Shown here piece by piece: positions 52,001 through 62,800 of a stretch of 64,000 nt of DNA. The notes below the pieces were generated by a model, which saw nothing but the letters and a program-made list of their open reading frames with translations, was not told where the DNA came from and searched no databases. Origin of the DNA: Bacillus haynesii (GTDB taxonomy: Bacteria; Bacillota; Bacilli; Bacillales; Bacillaceae); NCBI RefSeq assembly GCF_001969855.1, contig NZ_MRBL01000020.1:78305-142304 (forward strand), read 5' to 3'. The position numbers and the translations under genes were made by a program. Within the stretch, counting starts at the first letter, position 1; the number at the start of each line of letters is the position of its first letter.

Positions 52001-55000
52001 GACATAGGCGCCTCCGGATTTCCAAGTTCCGAGGATGGCCGCGATTAAGCCTGTTGATTTGGGAATCATGATACCTACAGCGAGATCCGGACCAATCCCG
52101 CGGTCTTGCAAAGTTCTGGCTATTTTATTTGACCATTCGTCTAATTCTTGATAAGTGAGCGCGCCTTCCCGAGTGATGAGAGCTGTTGCACTCGGCGATT
52201 TTGCCGCCTGGCGGGTGAACAATTCATGAACAGTTGTGTTAGGGCGGTGTTGTTCTGTGATCCTGTTGAAGCTTGTCATCAGCAGCTGCTGTTCATTAGC
52301 AGTCAGCATGCTGATCGCTTGCAGTGTTGTCTGCGGCGCATGGACTATGTGCTGAAGCATTGTCATAAAATGCGATGTCCAGCGCTCGATCGTCTCTTGT
52401 TTAAACAAGGATGATGCATATTCAAACCGAAAATGTATGCATTCATCCCCTTCTGAAACTTGCAGTGTCAGATCAAACTTTGACACAGTCGGAGACATAT
52501 CGGCAGGCTGAATATGCAGTCCGTCCAGGAGAAGCTCTTGATGCTCCATATTTTGTACGACGAGCATAGCGTCAAACAGCGGATTGCGGCTCATATCACG
52601 GACGACGTCGAGCCGGTCGACAAGCTCCTCAAACGGATAATCCTGATGTTCGAATGCCTCAAGTGCCGTTTGGCGGACATCTCTTAAGAAATCAGTGAAA
52701 CGTTTGTTTTCTGTCGGATAGGTCCTCATTACCATTGTGTTGACAAACATCCCGATGACAGGCTCTAAGTCTTTGTGCGGTCGCCCTGCGATCGGTGAAC
52801 CGATGATGATGTCCTCCTGTCCGCTGAGACGCGCAAGCAGCGTGCTGTATGTGGCCAGAAGCACCATATAAAGGGTACAGCCGTTGTCGCGGGCGATCTT
52901 GTAAAGGCCGGCTGAAGTGTCCGAATCAAGTGAAAATGACACGTGGTCTCCGGCAAAACTTCGCACCGCCGGGCGGGCGTTGTCGGCCGGCAGATCCAGC
53001 ACCGGCAGCTCGCCATCGAGCTGCTTCAGCCAATAGGCCTCCTGTCTTTTGTAAGTCTCCCCTTGTTTGAATGCCTTTTGCCAGACGGCGTAGTCTTTAT
53101 ATTGAATCCGCAGCGGGTCAAGCGTCCGGTTGTCGTACAGCTCGCTGAATTCGCGGATCAAGGTGCCGACAGACACCCCGTCGGAAATGATGTGATGCAT
53201 GTCCACCAATAAAAGATGGCAGTCCGCCGCTTCCTTCACAAGAGCGGCGCGGAAAAGCGGCGCTTCTTGAAGCAGGAACGGACAGACAAAGTCTTCAGCC
53301 GATGCCAACTCTGTGAGTGTAAACGGGACATCATCATGGATGCGCTGGACGGGCTCACCGTCAGCCCCGGTTTCAAACGACGTCCCGAGCGATTCGTGGC
53401 GGCGGATCAACTGCCTGAATACCTCATCAAGCCGCGCGCGGTCGAGCGGTCCTGTCAGTTTAAGCGCCGCCGGCATATTGTAGCCTGTGCCGTCTTCGTC
53501 AAGCTGCTGAAGCACGTACATGCGCTTTTGCGCCGAGGACACCGGATAGGTGTCCTGTTTGTCCGCCGGTTCAATCGCTGCATATGGACTCTCATCCAAT
53601 TCCTGAATCACGGCTGCGAGCTCTTTCAGTGTCGGCTTGGCGAAGATCTCCTTCAGCGGCACCTGCACGCCAAACGCTTTGGCAATGCGGGAAACGAGCG
53701 CTGTCGCCTTCAGCGAGTGGCCGCCTTGTTCGAAAAAGTGATCATCGATGCCGGCAGGGCCGTTTTTCAGCACCTCTTCCCAAAGCTCGGCAAGCTTCAT
53801 TTCCGTGATGGTTCGCGGTGCGGTGTAACCGCGGTGTTCAGCCGCTCCGCCGGGAGCTGGCAGTGCCTTGCGGTCGAGCTTTCCGCTCGGAGTGACAGGC
53901 CACTCTTTCATCTCGATGAAGGACGAAGGGATCATGTAAGACGGCAGCCGCTTGGCCAGCTCTACCTTTACAGTTTGTTGGTTTTGCCCTTCAATATAGG
54001 CATAAAGCTCAGTTTCCTCCCCTTCTGTCCGGGCGACAATCGCCGCTTCCCGCACACCGTCGATCTGGCGAAGCACCGCTTCGACTTCTCCCGGTTCGAT
54101 CCGGTAGCCGCGGATTTTCACCTGGCTGTCCGTGCGGCCCAGCCATTCAACGGCGCCGTCCGGAAGCCATCTCGCCAGATCGCCTGTTTGATACATGCGT
54201 TCCCCTCGATAAAACGGATCATCGAGAAACCGTTCTTTCGTCAGTTCCGGCCGATTCAAGTAGCCCCTTGCGACGCCCGCGCCTGCGATATACAATTCTC
54301 CTCGACACCCGAACGGCAGAAGCTGCCGCTTTTGATTTAAAATATAGAGTCTCATATTGTGTCCTGATCGGCCGATCGGGACATGGTGAAGCACTTTCCT
54401 TTTAGGAACATCAAAGTATGCCGCTTCTACCGTCGCTTCCGTCGGTCCATAGGAATTTGTCAATTCCACCTTCGGCAGAAGCTTATGAAAACGGGAGATG
54501 AGGTGCGCTCCCAGCTGCTCGCCGCCTGCAAAAACTCTTTTTAAATGTCCGATGTTGGCCGGTTTTTTTCTATTATTAATGTATTCCAAGAATGAGTGAA
54601 GCATAGAAGGGACAAAATGAGCCGCTGTAATTTGCTTTTCCTCCAGCGCTTTTAAGATGATTTCGGGATCTTTTTCCCCTCCTTGAGGAAGCAGATAAAC
54701 AGAAGCCCCAGCAAACGGCCACCAGAACAGCTCCCATATTGAAGCGTCAAACGAGTAAGACGTTTTGTGCAGAATCATGTCCGAGTCGTTCAGCTGGTAG
54801 CGGGTTTGCAGTGAGTATAAAAAGTTGACCGCGGACCTGTGTTCCACCATGACACCTTTTGGGCGTCCCGTTGAGCCGGATGTATAGATGATATAGGCTA
54901 AGGCATCGGGCGGCACCGGGAGTTTCGGGTTGGCTGCCGCTTCTCTGTGATTCTCGCGGCCGTCATCCAGCGGCAAAATGGTTCCCTCAAACATCGATGC

Positions 55001-58000
55001 TTCGGCAAGATTAGATTCTGCAAGCAGGATCTTTGCACCGCTGTCCTCTATTAAAAAATGGATCCGTTCTTTAGGATAGTCCGGGTCGATCGGCAAATAA
55101 GCAGCTCCCGCTTTTAAAATGCCATAAATCCCAATCAGCATATCCGGTGAACGTCTGCCCATCACGGCAATCACATCTTCCTGTTGAATGCCGCGGCCAA
55201 TCAGCTTCCAAGCGATTTGGTTGGCTCGTTCATTCAGTTCTCTGTAGGAAATGGAGACGCCATCTGCCAAAACGGCCGTTCGGTCAGGCGTCTTTTCCGC
55301 CTGCTGTTCGAGCTGATGATAAAGCGGCTGATCCAGCGGGAAATCGATTTTTTGCATCGGGCTGAAGTTTTGGAGAAGTGCGCTTTCTTCCTTTTTCGAC
55401 AGCATTGATAACTGATCCAGCTCCAGCTCAGGATGCTGTGCAGCGTTTTGGGCTAAAGTTTTAAAAAAGTCGGCCCATTTTTGAATCGTTTCCCGTTCAA
55501 ACAAATCTGTACTGTATTCAAACTGACAGTATAATTGTCCGCCGTTTTCTGCCATATACAGCGACAGGTCGAATTTAGAAATCGGATGGCTGATATCTTT
55601 CTGCCGAAGCTCAATGCCATCCATCAACAGCTCTTGCCGCTCCATATTTTGCAGTGCAAACGTTGTGTCAAAGAGCGGGTTTCGGCTCATCTCCCGCTGA
55701 ACAGCGAGCCGGTCAACCAGCTCCTCTAACGGATAATCCTGATGTTCATAGGCTTCAAGAGCTGTTTCTCGAATGTCCTGCAAATATTTTTTGAATGATA
55801 TTCCGTTCACCGGATGTGTTCGAAAAGCCAATGTGTTCACAAACATTCCGAGCACGGATTCAAGATCAGCATGCGGTCTGCCCGCGATCGGCGAACCGAC
55901 GATGATCTCTTCCTGCCCGCTTAGCCGTGATAATAAAACGGTGTATATCCCAAGAAGCGTCATATACAGCGTGCACCTGTTTTCTCCTGCGAGCTGTTTT
56001 AAACGTGATGTAAGCTCTTGACTGATCAAAAACGTTACCCTGTCACCTGCAAAGCTTTTTGCCGCGGGACGCGGTTTGTCCGTCGGCAATTCGAGCACTG
56101 GCAGCTCCCCGGCCAGTTGTATGAGCCAATACGATTCTTGCCGCTTGTATATGTCGCTTGTTTTGAATGTTTCCTGCCATGAGGCATAGTCTTTATATTG
56201 AATGCGTAACGGGGCCAGTTCATGTCCTTTATACAGCTCGCTAAATTCCCGCATGAGCAATTGGATGGAGACACCGTCTGAAATAATATGGTGCATGTCC
56301 ACCAAAAGCAGATATCGTCCTTTTTCAATGGTCACAATGCCTGCCCTGAAAAGCGGAGCCTTTCCAAGATCAAACGGCCGGATAAATGATTCAGATGAAG
56401 ATTCGCTCAGAAATTCAAACGGCACCTTTTCATGAATCCGCTGCACCGGCTCGCCGTCTTCTCCTGCTTCGAATGATGTCCTAAGGGGTTCATGCCGGCG
56501 AATCAGTTCTCGAAATACAGCTTCTACCCTCAGTCGGTCTAGTTCGCCTGTCAGCTCCAAAACGGCCGGAATGTTGTAGCTGACTCCTCCGCTGTCAAGC
56601 TGGTGCAGAACATACATCCGTTTTTGTGCGGAAGATACCGGATATGTCTCCTTCGTCCGTACTTGCTGAATCGAGGCAAACGGGTTTTCCTCCGCTTCAC
56701 TGATGACAGCTGCCAACCCTTCAACGGTCGGATGAGCAAAGACATCGCTTAATGGAATCTGAACGTTCCATTCTTTGGCGATGCGAGAGATGAGCGATGT
56801 TGCTTTTAAAGAATGGCCGCCCATTTCAAAAAAGTTGTCGCGGATACCGACTGGCCCCCTTTTCAGTACATCTTCCCAAAGTTGTGAAAGCCTGAGCTCG
56901 TTCAAATTGCGAGGTGCGGCGTATGACTGATGTGAAGCAGATGATGTTGGTTCTGGGAGGGCGCTTTTGTCGACTTTTCCATTTACGGTATGCGGAATCG
57001 TTTGCACAGCAGTCCATTTTACAGGCATCATGTAGTCAGGGATGACGTCGGCCAAATCGTGACGTAATGCAGAAGGGTCGATCGGTTTTCGCGTGCTGTA
57101 GTATGCGCACAATTCATGTTCCCCTTCACTGTCTTTCTGAACAAGGACAACCGCTTCCTTAACAGCAGGATGATTCGCCAATGTCACCTCAATTTCCTTC
57201 GGTTCAACCCGGTAACCCCTGATTTTTACTTGATCATCGGTCCGGCCGATATAGTCGATTTGTCCGTCTGTGCGAAGCCTTGCGATATCTCCTGTTCGAT
57301 ACATGACGGCTCCCGCTCTAAACGGATCGGGCAAAAATTTCTGTTTTGTCAAGACTGGATTGTTGACATACCCTCTCCCGACGCTCTCTCCGGATATATA
57401 TAGCTCCCCCGCTACACCGCGGGGCTGCAGCCGTTTGTTTTTGTCAAGAATATACATGGCGTTATGGCTGATCGGTTTACCGATCGGCGGAGCATCCGGG
57501 ATGTCGCCCTCAGGATGAATGGTACATGTTGAGACGACATGGGTTTCCGCCGGCCCGTAATGATTATGCAAGCGTATGCCGCGCCGCTTTAGCAGTGCCT
57601 TGAAAATATGCGAAACCGTCAATTGCTCTCCCGCTGTAATGACATGCTTGACACAGCTTGGAAAATTGTTCGCATAGTGTTCTTCATTGAAAAGCATTTT
57701 CACAAAAGCCGTCGGGAAAAAAACGACTTCTGTTTGCTGCGTATTGATCAACAAAAACAACTGAGCTGGGTCACGCTTGATTGATTCAGGGGCGATGCAA
57801 AGCGTGCCGCCGCTAAGCAAGGTGGTGAACAGTTCTTGATAGCAGACGTCAAACGCACAAGATGCATACTGCAGCACATTTGTTTTGAAATCAATACTTG
57901 AGTTTTCAAATTGGTCGTTGAGTAAATTGGCCATATTTCGATGTTCAAATAAAACGCCCTTCGGTTTTCCCGTTGTCCCTGATGTGTACATGATGTAAAG

Positions 58001-59827
58001 CAAATCCTCCGCTGTGTTTACCGTCTCGACATTGCTTCCGTCTCTTTCCACATCAGCTTCTTCTATGAAAGTCACAGATCGTTTTGTTTCGGCTGGTTTT
58101 GCAACAGCCGCCAAATTGCGCTGCGATACAATGTGCTGACAGCCGCTGTTTTCTATACAATAGCGAATACGTTCAGCAGGATGGCTCATGTCAATCGGAA
58201 CGAAAGCCGCACCCGCTTTTATAATGCCGAGGATTCCCGCCGCTAAAGCGGGAGATCGTTCGACCATGATCGCCACCGGCTCCTGGCGTTTGACACCCCG
58301 TTTACGGAGAAGGCGCGCAAGTTTGTTGGCCGTTTCATTCAGCTCCTTGTAGGTGATCGACTGCCCTTCGTAGTAAATGGCTTTTTCATCAGGCGATTGT
58401 GCCGCCTGATGTTCGAACATAGACTGTATCGTTTCATATTTGCGCGGTTTAGTCTCTATTTTCAATGTGCTGAGCAGGTTTTCTTGTTCCTGCTGTGTTG
58501 TGATCATCAATTCCTCCGGGGACAAATTCGGATTTTGCAGCACTTGTGCGATAATATGCTGCAAGTGGCCTTTGACGCTTTCGATGAAAGAACGTTCATG
58601 GACACCGGAATCAAATCTCATTTTGAGATGAATGTCTTCACCCGGTGCCACCATTAGATAAAAGCTGTAGTTGGTCTCGTCTTCCATGTTGAAATCATGA
58701 ATGTGAAACAGATCCTCTGCATTTTGTTCGTTGTTCAGCAGGGCGATTTCTTTTTCAACAGGATAATTTTCAAAAACAAGAATATGGTCGATTAAGCCTT
58801 GTTTGACGGCAGATTCCGCCTGTATCTCATAGAGTGGGTGGTAGCTGTACGGCTGCCCATTGAGCACATCTTTTTGCACTTGTTTGATCAGTTTCACAAA
58901 AGGCACTTTTGTACCGGTAACCCGCACCGGCACCGTGTTAATGAAAAGGCCGATCATCCGCTCTATCCCTGCAATTTCAGACGGCCTGCCGGAAATAACC
59001 GAACCGAAAACCGCATCATTCGTCTGGTTATAAGCTTGCAGCAAAATTCCCCAAAGCGTGTGAAAAATGGTGCTCAGTGTGACCTCTTCCTTTGCGGCCA
59101 GCTCTTTCAGCTTGGCTGTATCTGTTTTTGAAAGGGAAAAAGTGACTTCTTCTTGACTGTTTTTGGCGCCCGCTTTTTCTTGCTTTGGCAGCCCGCTCTG
59201 CTGGTCAAATCCTTCAAGATACCGCTCCCAGTATCGGGCGGCTGCTTTTTTGTCCTGCTCCATCAGCCATTGAATATAAGTCCCGTAAGGCACAGCAGGC
59301 TCAAGCTTTAATGGTGCTTGGTGCAAAAGGGAAGCGTATATATGGAAAAACTCCTTTAGGATAATCCCGAGGCACCAGCCGTCCATGATGATGTGATGGA
59401 AGCTCCATATGCATGTAAATTCGCGATTACCTCTTTTGAGAAGAATCACGCGCATCAGCCCGTCTTTTTGCAAATGAAACCCTTTAGCCCTGTCTGTTTT
59501 TTTGATGTCATCAATCAATGCGAGCTGGCTGGATCGGTCCAAATGAGTCAGATCTTTTTCTTCAACGGTGATCGTCCGTTCTTTTAAGACGACCTGCTGT
59601 GGAACGGATACATTCTGACTGACAAAAATCGTTCTGAAAATGTCATGCCGGGCGCACAGAACAGCGATGCTTTTCTGAAAAATGTCTGTGTCAACCTTTC
59701 CTGTCATTGAAAATGAGGCCTGTTCGACGTATGCCTGTGAGTCCTTTTTGAGAAGGTTGTGAAATAGCATGCCTTCCTGCATATAAGAAAGCGGATAAAT
59801 ATCCTGAATCTCATGCTTTTTTGTCAT
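49028..59827 (-). CDS. ppsD: fengycin/plipastatin synthetase, three modules (Pro, Glu/Gln, Tyr position, then epimerase)
   Basis: The protein is 3599 residues (frame open 16 codons further), close to B. subtilis PpsD. Order: C-A-T, C-A-T, C-A-T-E. Carrier serines are Ser1006, Ser2038 (GGHSLKA) and Ser3066 (GGDSIKA). Adenylation pockets read D-V-Q-F-I-A-H-V-V-K (Pro), D-A-W-H-F-G-S-V-E-K (Glu/Gln) and D-A-T-N-A-G-E-I-T-K (not matched to a known code by me). The C-terminal E domain has [11 protein letters not shown] and EGHGRQ, so the ninth residue should be D. N- and C-terminal communication segments match ppsC and ppsE. It starts 22 bases after the ppsC stop, with GGAGG upstream. The third C domain shares a near-identical stretch with ppsC. 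Confidence 0.95.
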   Translation of the reverse strand: MTKKHEIQDIYPLSYMQEGMLFHNLLKKDSQAYVEQASFSMTGKVDTDIFQKSIAVLCARHDIFRTIFVSQNVSVPQQVVLKERTITVEEKDLTHLDRSSQLALIDDIKKTDRAKGFHLQKDGLMRVILLKRGNREFTCIWSFHHIIMDGWCLGIILKEFFHIYASLLHQAPLKLEPAVPYGTYIQWLMEQDKKAAARYWERYLEGFDQQSGLPKQEKAGAKNSQEEVTFSLSKTDTAKLKELAAKEEVTLSTIFHTLWGILLQAYNQTNDAVFGSVISGRPSEIAGIERMIGLFINTVPVRVTGTKVPFVKLIKQVQKDVLNGQPYSYHPLYEIQAESAVKQGLIDHILVFENYPVEKEIALLNNEQNAEDLFHIHDFNMEDETNYSFYLMVAPGEDIHLKMRFDSGVHERSFIESVKGHLQHIIAQVLQNPNLSPEELMITTQQEQENLLSTLKIETKPRKYETIQSMFEHQAAQSPDEKAIYYEGQSITYKELNETANKLARLLRKRGVKRQEPVAIMVERSPALAAGILGIIKAGAAFVPIDMSHPAERIRYCIENSGCQHIVSQRNLAAVAKPAETKRSVTFIEEADVERDGSNVETVNTAEDLLYIMYTSGTTGKPKGVLFEHRNMANLLNDQFENSSIDFKTNVLQYASCAFDVCYQELFTTLLSGGTLCIAPESIKRDPAQLFLLINTQQTEVVFFPTAFVKMLFNEEHYANNFPSCVKHVITAGEQLTVSHIFKALLKRRGIRLHNHYGPAETHVVSTCTIHPEGDIPDAPPIGKPISHNAMYILDKNKRLQPRGVAGELYISGESVGRGYVNNPVLTKQKFLPDPFRAGAVMYRTGDIARLRTDGQIDYIGRTDDQVKIRGYRVEPKEIEVTLANHPAVKEAVVLVQKDSEGEHELCAYYSTRKPIDPSALRHDLADVIPDYMMPVKWTAVQTIPHTVNGKVDKSALPEPTSSASHQSYAAPRNLNELRLSQLWEDVLKRGPVGIRDNFFEMGGHSLKATSLISRIAKEWNVQIPLSDVFAHPTVEGLAAVISEAEENPFASIQQVRTKETYPVSSAQKRMYVLHQLDSGGVSYNIPAVLELTGELDRLRVEAVFRELIRRHEPLRTSFEAGEDGEPVQRIHEKVPFEFLSESSSESFIRPFDLGKAPLFRAGIVTIEKGRYLLLVDMHHIISDGVSIQLLMREFSELYKGHELAPLRIQYKDYASWQETFKTSDIYKRQESYWLIQLAGELPVLELPTDKPRPAAKSFAGDRVTFLISQELTSRLKQLAGENRCTLYMTLLGIYTVLLSRLSGQEEIIVGSPIAGRPHADLESVLGMFVNTLAFRTHPVNGISFKKYLQDIRETALEAYEHQDYPLEELVDRLAVQREMSRNPLFDTTFALQNMERQELLMDGIELRQKDISHPISKFDLSLYMAENGGQLYCQFEYSTDLFERETIQKWADFFKTLAQNAAQHPELELDQLSMLSKKEESALLQNFSPMQKIDFPLDQPLYHQLEQQAEKTPDRTAVLADGVSISYRELNERANQIAWKLIGRGIQQEDVIAVMGRRSPDMLIGIYGILKAGAAYLPIDPDYPKERIHFLIEDSGAKILLAESNLAEASMFEGTILPLDDGRENHREAAANPKLPVPPDALAYIIYTSGSTGRPKGVMVEHRSAVNFLYSLQTRYQLNDSDMILHKTSYSFDASIWELFWWPFAGASVYLLPQGGEKDPEIILKALEEKQITAAHFVPSMLHSFLEYINNRKKPANIGHLKRVFAGGEQLGAHLISRFHKLLPKVELTNSYGPTEATVEAAYFDVPKRKVLHHVPIGRSGHNMRLYILNQKRQLLPFGCRGELYIAGAGVARGYLNRPELTKERFLDDPFYRGERMYQTGDLARWLPDGAVEWLGRTDSQVKIRGYRIEPGEVEAVLRQIDGVREAAIVARTEGEETELYAYIEGQNQQTVKVELAKRLPSYMIPSSFIEMKEWPVTPSGKLDRKALPAPGGAAEHRGYTAPRTITEMKLAELWEEVLKNGPAGIDDHFFEQGGHSLKATALVSRIAKAFGVQVPLKEIFAKPTLKELAAVIQELDESPYAAIEPADKQDTYPVSSAQKRMYVLQQLDEDGTGYNMPAALKLTGPLDRARLDEVFRQLIRRHESLGTSFETGADGEPVQRIHDDVPFTLTELASAEDFVCPFLLQEAPLFRAALVKEAADCHLLLVDMHHIISDGVSVGTLIREFSELYDNRTLDPLRIQYKDYAVWQKAFKQGETYKRQEAYWLKQLDGELPVLDLPADNARPAVRSFAGDHVSFSLDSDTSAGLYKIARDNGCTLYMVLLATYSTLLARLSGQEDIIIGSPIAGRPHKDLEPVIGMFVNTMVMRTYPTENKRFTDFLRDVRQTALEAFEHQDYPFEELVDRLDVVRDMSRNPLFDAMLVVQNMEHQELLLDGLHIQPADMSPTVSKFDLTLQVSEGDECIHFRFEYASSLFKQETIERWTSHFMTMLQHIVHAPQTTLQAISMLTANEQQLLMTSFNRITEQHRPNTTVHELFTRQAAKSPSATALITREGALTYQELDEWSNKIARTLQDRGIGPDLAVGIMIPKSTGLIAAILGTWKSGGAYVPIDLSYPDERKRYVLADSGAKLLITDRKAYHQVPDGFKGEVLLIEDVREQDTTPILSAAEPDHLAYIIYTSGTTGEPKGVMVEHRGVAHTLQWRSAFYEFHDNDTALQLSSFSFDAFVTSMFAPLISGAQIVIPAEEEAKDILAIKQYLAHYGITHMNLIPILYRTLLDVLQPEDTQTLQVVALGGEAIDRSLLDRSFSICPGTEIANEYGPTENSITSTAARRLKRQENVTIGRPIDHTHVYILKGNHLQPIGVTGELCITGPGLARGYINLPEQTAQAFVRDPFHPDQRMYRTGDLAKWLPDGTLQYVGRMDEQVKIRGHRIEIKEVEAALSSLAGVKKAAVVDSVTAAGYKELCAYLVVEGGTDCGMLRKALAKKVPAYMVPAFFQTLDQLPITPNGKLDKRALAKIPHKAQIRQTFTAPDTDIEKELAAIWCGVLGVDKIGIDESFFELGGDSIKALQVSARLHQSGKQLAVKDIFSHPTIQELAPYVRSSQQPISQASVEGEVKWSPVQKWFLSQDMKEAHHFNQSVMLHRTNPLDEDALRKTLKAITVHHDALRLICAKDERENLRLYNRPANIGEDQLFNLRIVNLTGASKDNEHIIKHQVRELQKAMDLENGPLVQAGLFRSSEGDDLFLSIHHLAVDGISWRIILEDLASGYEQAIRGDDIALPPKTASFQTYTEQLTKYAESRRLLQQADYWRAIEQHETVALPKEQTHIDKSALKKRNTVSFTLAQQETDALLKDVHNTYNTDTQDLLLASAVLAIQQWAPQKALKIALEGHGRQSEAAHHDISRTVGWFTSIYPVLLQLEPNTWDDHHEEYMIRTLKITKDTLRRIPDKGFGYGVLKYMTPPEKAKIKFGKAPDITFNYLGQFEIANRTQTETEQLDAFTFSPLGGGEDISGTWKREQSLDISALIAEGKLTVNMTYETNRFQKETIERLSQDCQYYLRKLMNHCLSKTETEKTVSDFDDRELTEEALKNITDLLGFH
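52571..53220. repeat. near-identical C-domain segment, copy in ppsD
   Basis: This part of the third condensation domain of ppsD matches 63330-63979 in ppsC without gaps, at a constant offset of 10,759 bases. Identity is highest in two blocks, 52601-52715 and 52953-53145, where only a few bases differ. Confidence 0.85.
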
Positions 59828-59849
59828 ATTTTCTCCCTGCCTCCTGTTT

Positions 59850-62800
59850 CTACAGTTCTTCGACAAAGCTCGCAATACTGTCCAAATCTTCCGCTGTTAA
59901 CGATTGGCTGCTAAAATCGCTGACCGTTTTTTCTGTTTCTTGTTTATATGCGCAATGTTTGATGATTTGGTGCAAATCATGTTTCACCATGTGCAGCAGC
60001 TGTTTCATTGTTTTTGTTTGGAACCGGCTTGGCGGATAGCTCAAATTGAAATACAGCTGATTTTGCCTTACCATGGCGCTCATCTCCAGCGTTTGCTCGC
60101 GCTGCCATGTAGGTGTAATGTCTTTCCCGCTTGCAAGCCCCGAAAAGCTGAACATTTGTTGGCGTTCCGTATCATTGAATTGTCCTAAATAGTTAAACCC
60201 GATTTCAGGCACTTTGCCAAACCGAATTGTTTTGTTTTCAGGTGCTGTTAAATATTTTAAAATGCCGTATCCAATTCCTTTGTCCGGTATTCTGCCGAGC
60301 GTATCTTTGACTGTTTTTATCGCCGTTCCCAGCTTGCCTTCAGCTGCGTGTAAATCAATCAATACAGGATACATTGAAGTGAACCAGCCGACCGTCCGGC
60401 TGATGTCCAATTCAGGAAGAATCTGTTCCCTTCCGTGTCCTTCCATCGCAATACGCAGTTTTCTTTCTCCCAGCCAATTACACAGAGCTAATGATGCGGC
60501 CGTCAGCAGAATATCCTGGGTGTCTGTGCTGTAGGCGTTGTTGACCTTGTGGATTAAAACGTGCGTGTCTTCTTCTGAAAGGGTAAAGCTTACCGTTTTC
60601 CGAATGTTTTCCGCAGCGCTTTGCGGTTTTTCACAAGGAAGTAAAGCCGCTTTTTCTTCTTCAACAGTGCGCCAATATGATTGTTCGCGAATGATCTTGC
60701 TGCTCTCTGCGTATTCCGAAAGCCGATTTGCAAAATATTGGTATGAGTCCGTTTTCCGCGGAAGCTGGACCGGTTGTCCTGCGGCCGCCTGACTGTATGC
60801 CGCCGATAAATCCTCAAGCAAAATCCGCCATGAGACCCCGTCGACGACCAAATGATGAATGGTAAGAAATAAATAAGCTCCCGATCTTGTGTTGAACAAG
60901 CCTGCTTTTAACAGTGGGCCTTTTTGCAAATGGATACTGCGCTGCAAATCAGCGACTTCGTCTTCAATCATGTTCTCCCATTGTGCTGTTTTAGAAAGGT
61001 CTCTTATGTTCAGGCTGTAAAGTTCTCCGTGAATCCCTCTGTTAAATTGCTGCAGTCGTCCACCGTCATCACTGATTGTCATGCGGAGGGCATCATGATG
61101 GATAACAAGATGCTGTAAAGCCGTTCGTAGCGGCTGTTCCTGAAATCCTTCTGAGCTGTGAAGCATGACAGATTGGTTGAAATGCTGCCGCTCTTCAATA
61201 TGCTGCGCGAGGAACCAGCGCTGAACGGGCGTCCAAGGAACTTCGCCTTCAATCGGCCGCTGATCTATACTTCTCTCAGTCTTGCGGATGAAAGGTGCGG
61301 TTTCTTTAATAGTTGGATGGCGTAATAAGTCGCTTGCCGTGATTTTCAAGTCAAAACGTCCGAGACGCGCAGATACTTGGAGGGCTTTAATCGAATCGCC
61401 TCCCAGTTCAAAAAATGAATCCTCTATACCGACTTTATCAACGCCGAGAACCTCTTGCCAGATCACGGCAAGCCGTTCCTCCAGCTGATTGCGCGGAGGG
61501 GCGTATGCGGTGTTGTGCGTTGTGGTCTCCGGTTCAGGCAGCGCTCTTCTGTCAAGCTTTCCGTTTTGTGTCAGAGGCAAGGCGGCAAGCTCAATCAAAT
61601 GCGCCGGAACCATAAACCCAGGCAATTGTTGAGAAAGAAGAGATCTGACTTTCTCAATATCCATTTCCGCTTGCAGGCTCATATAGGCAAGGAGTTCTTT
61701 GTGACCCGAGGGGCCGGTTCGCACGATGACGGCGGCTTCTTTGACACCGTCAATCTGCCGCAATGCTGTTTCAATTTCTCCCAGCTCAATCCGGTAGCCG
61801 CGAATTTTTACTTGATCGTCCATCCGGCCGATATATTCAATCGTCCCGTTCGGCAGCCAGCGGGCCAAATCACCGGTACGGTACATTCGTTCACCAGATG
61901 CGAAGGGATTTGGCACAAATTTTTCTTTCGTCAGTTCAGGTCTTCCGAAGTAGCCTCTGGCTAGTCCATCCCCGCCAACGCATAATTCTCCGATCACACC
62001 AATGGGCTGCAATGTCCCGCGGCTGTTGACAATATAAGCGGTTGAATTAGAGATTGGGCGGCCGATCGGAATGGAATGCCTATACTCGTGTTCGATCCGG
62101 AAGCAAGTTGAGAATGTTGTATTTTCCGTGGGACCGTAACCATTCCATAGCGCGAGGTCTGGCGACGCGTTGTGTACGCGGTTGACATGGTTTGGCGACA
62201 GGACTTCTCCGCCGATAATTAATCTGGACAGGTCGGAAAATGTTCGTTCATTTTGTTCTGATAATTGATTAAATAAGGATGATGTCAGCCATAAAGTCGT
62301 GATTCCGTTATACTGTATGAATGTTTTAAGCTGATCGGAATCTAAATAGGTTTCTTTGTCACTGATGTATAAACGAGCGCCGTTTAATAGCGGTCCGAAT
62401 ATTTCAAATGTCATCGCGTCAAATCCCAATGACGCAGTCAATAAAAGCCTGTCTTCAGGTGTAAACGCCATATCGCTGTTTTTCACGAGGCGGACGACAC
62501 CGCGCTGTTCAACCATTACGCCTTTTGGCGTGCCGGTTGATCCGGATGTATACATGATATAAGCGAGAGAATCAGGATCGCCCTGCTGTTCGGGATTGCT
62601 TGCTGAAATTCCAGTCTCAAACTGGATGTCTTCTATGAATAACCGTTTTCCAGCAATAGGACATTCTAATTGATCTGATTGGAGGAGAATATCTGCTTTG
62701 CTGTCAGACAACATCCATTCCAGCCGTTCTGTCGGCATGTCTTCAGTGACGGGAAGATAGGCTCCGCCGGCTTTTAAAATGCCGAGAATTCCGACTGCAA

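Noticed and set aside
53216..54340. Long plus-strand open frame (374 codons) inside ppsD
   Set aside because: It is antisense to a GC-rich NRPS gene with clear domains on the minus strand, and has no ribosome site.
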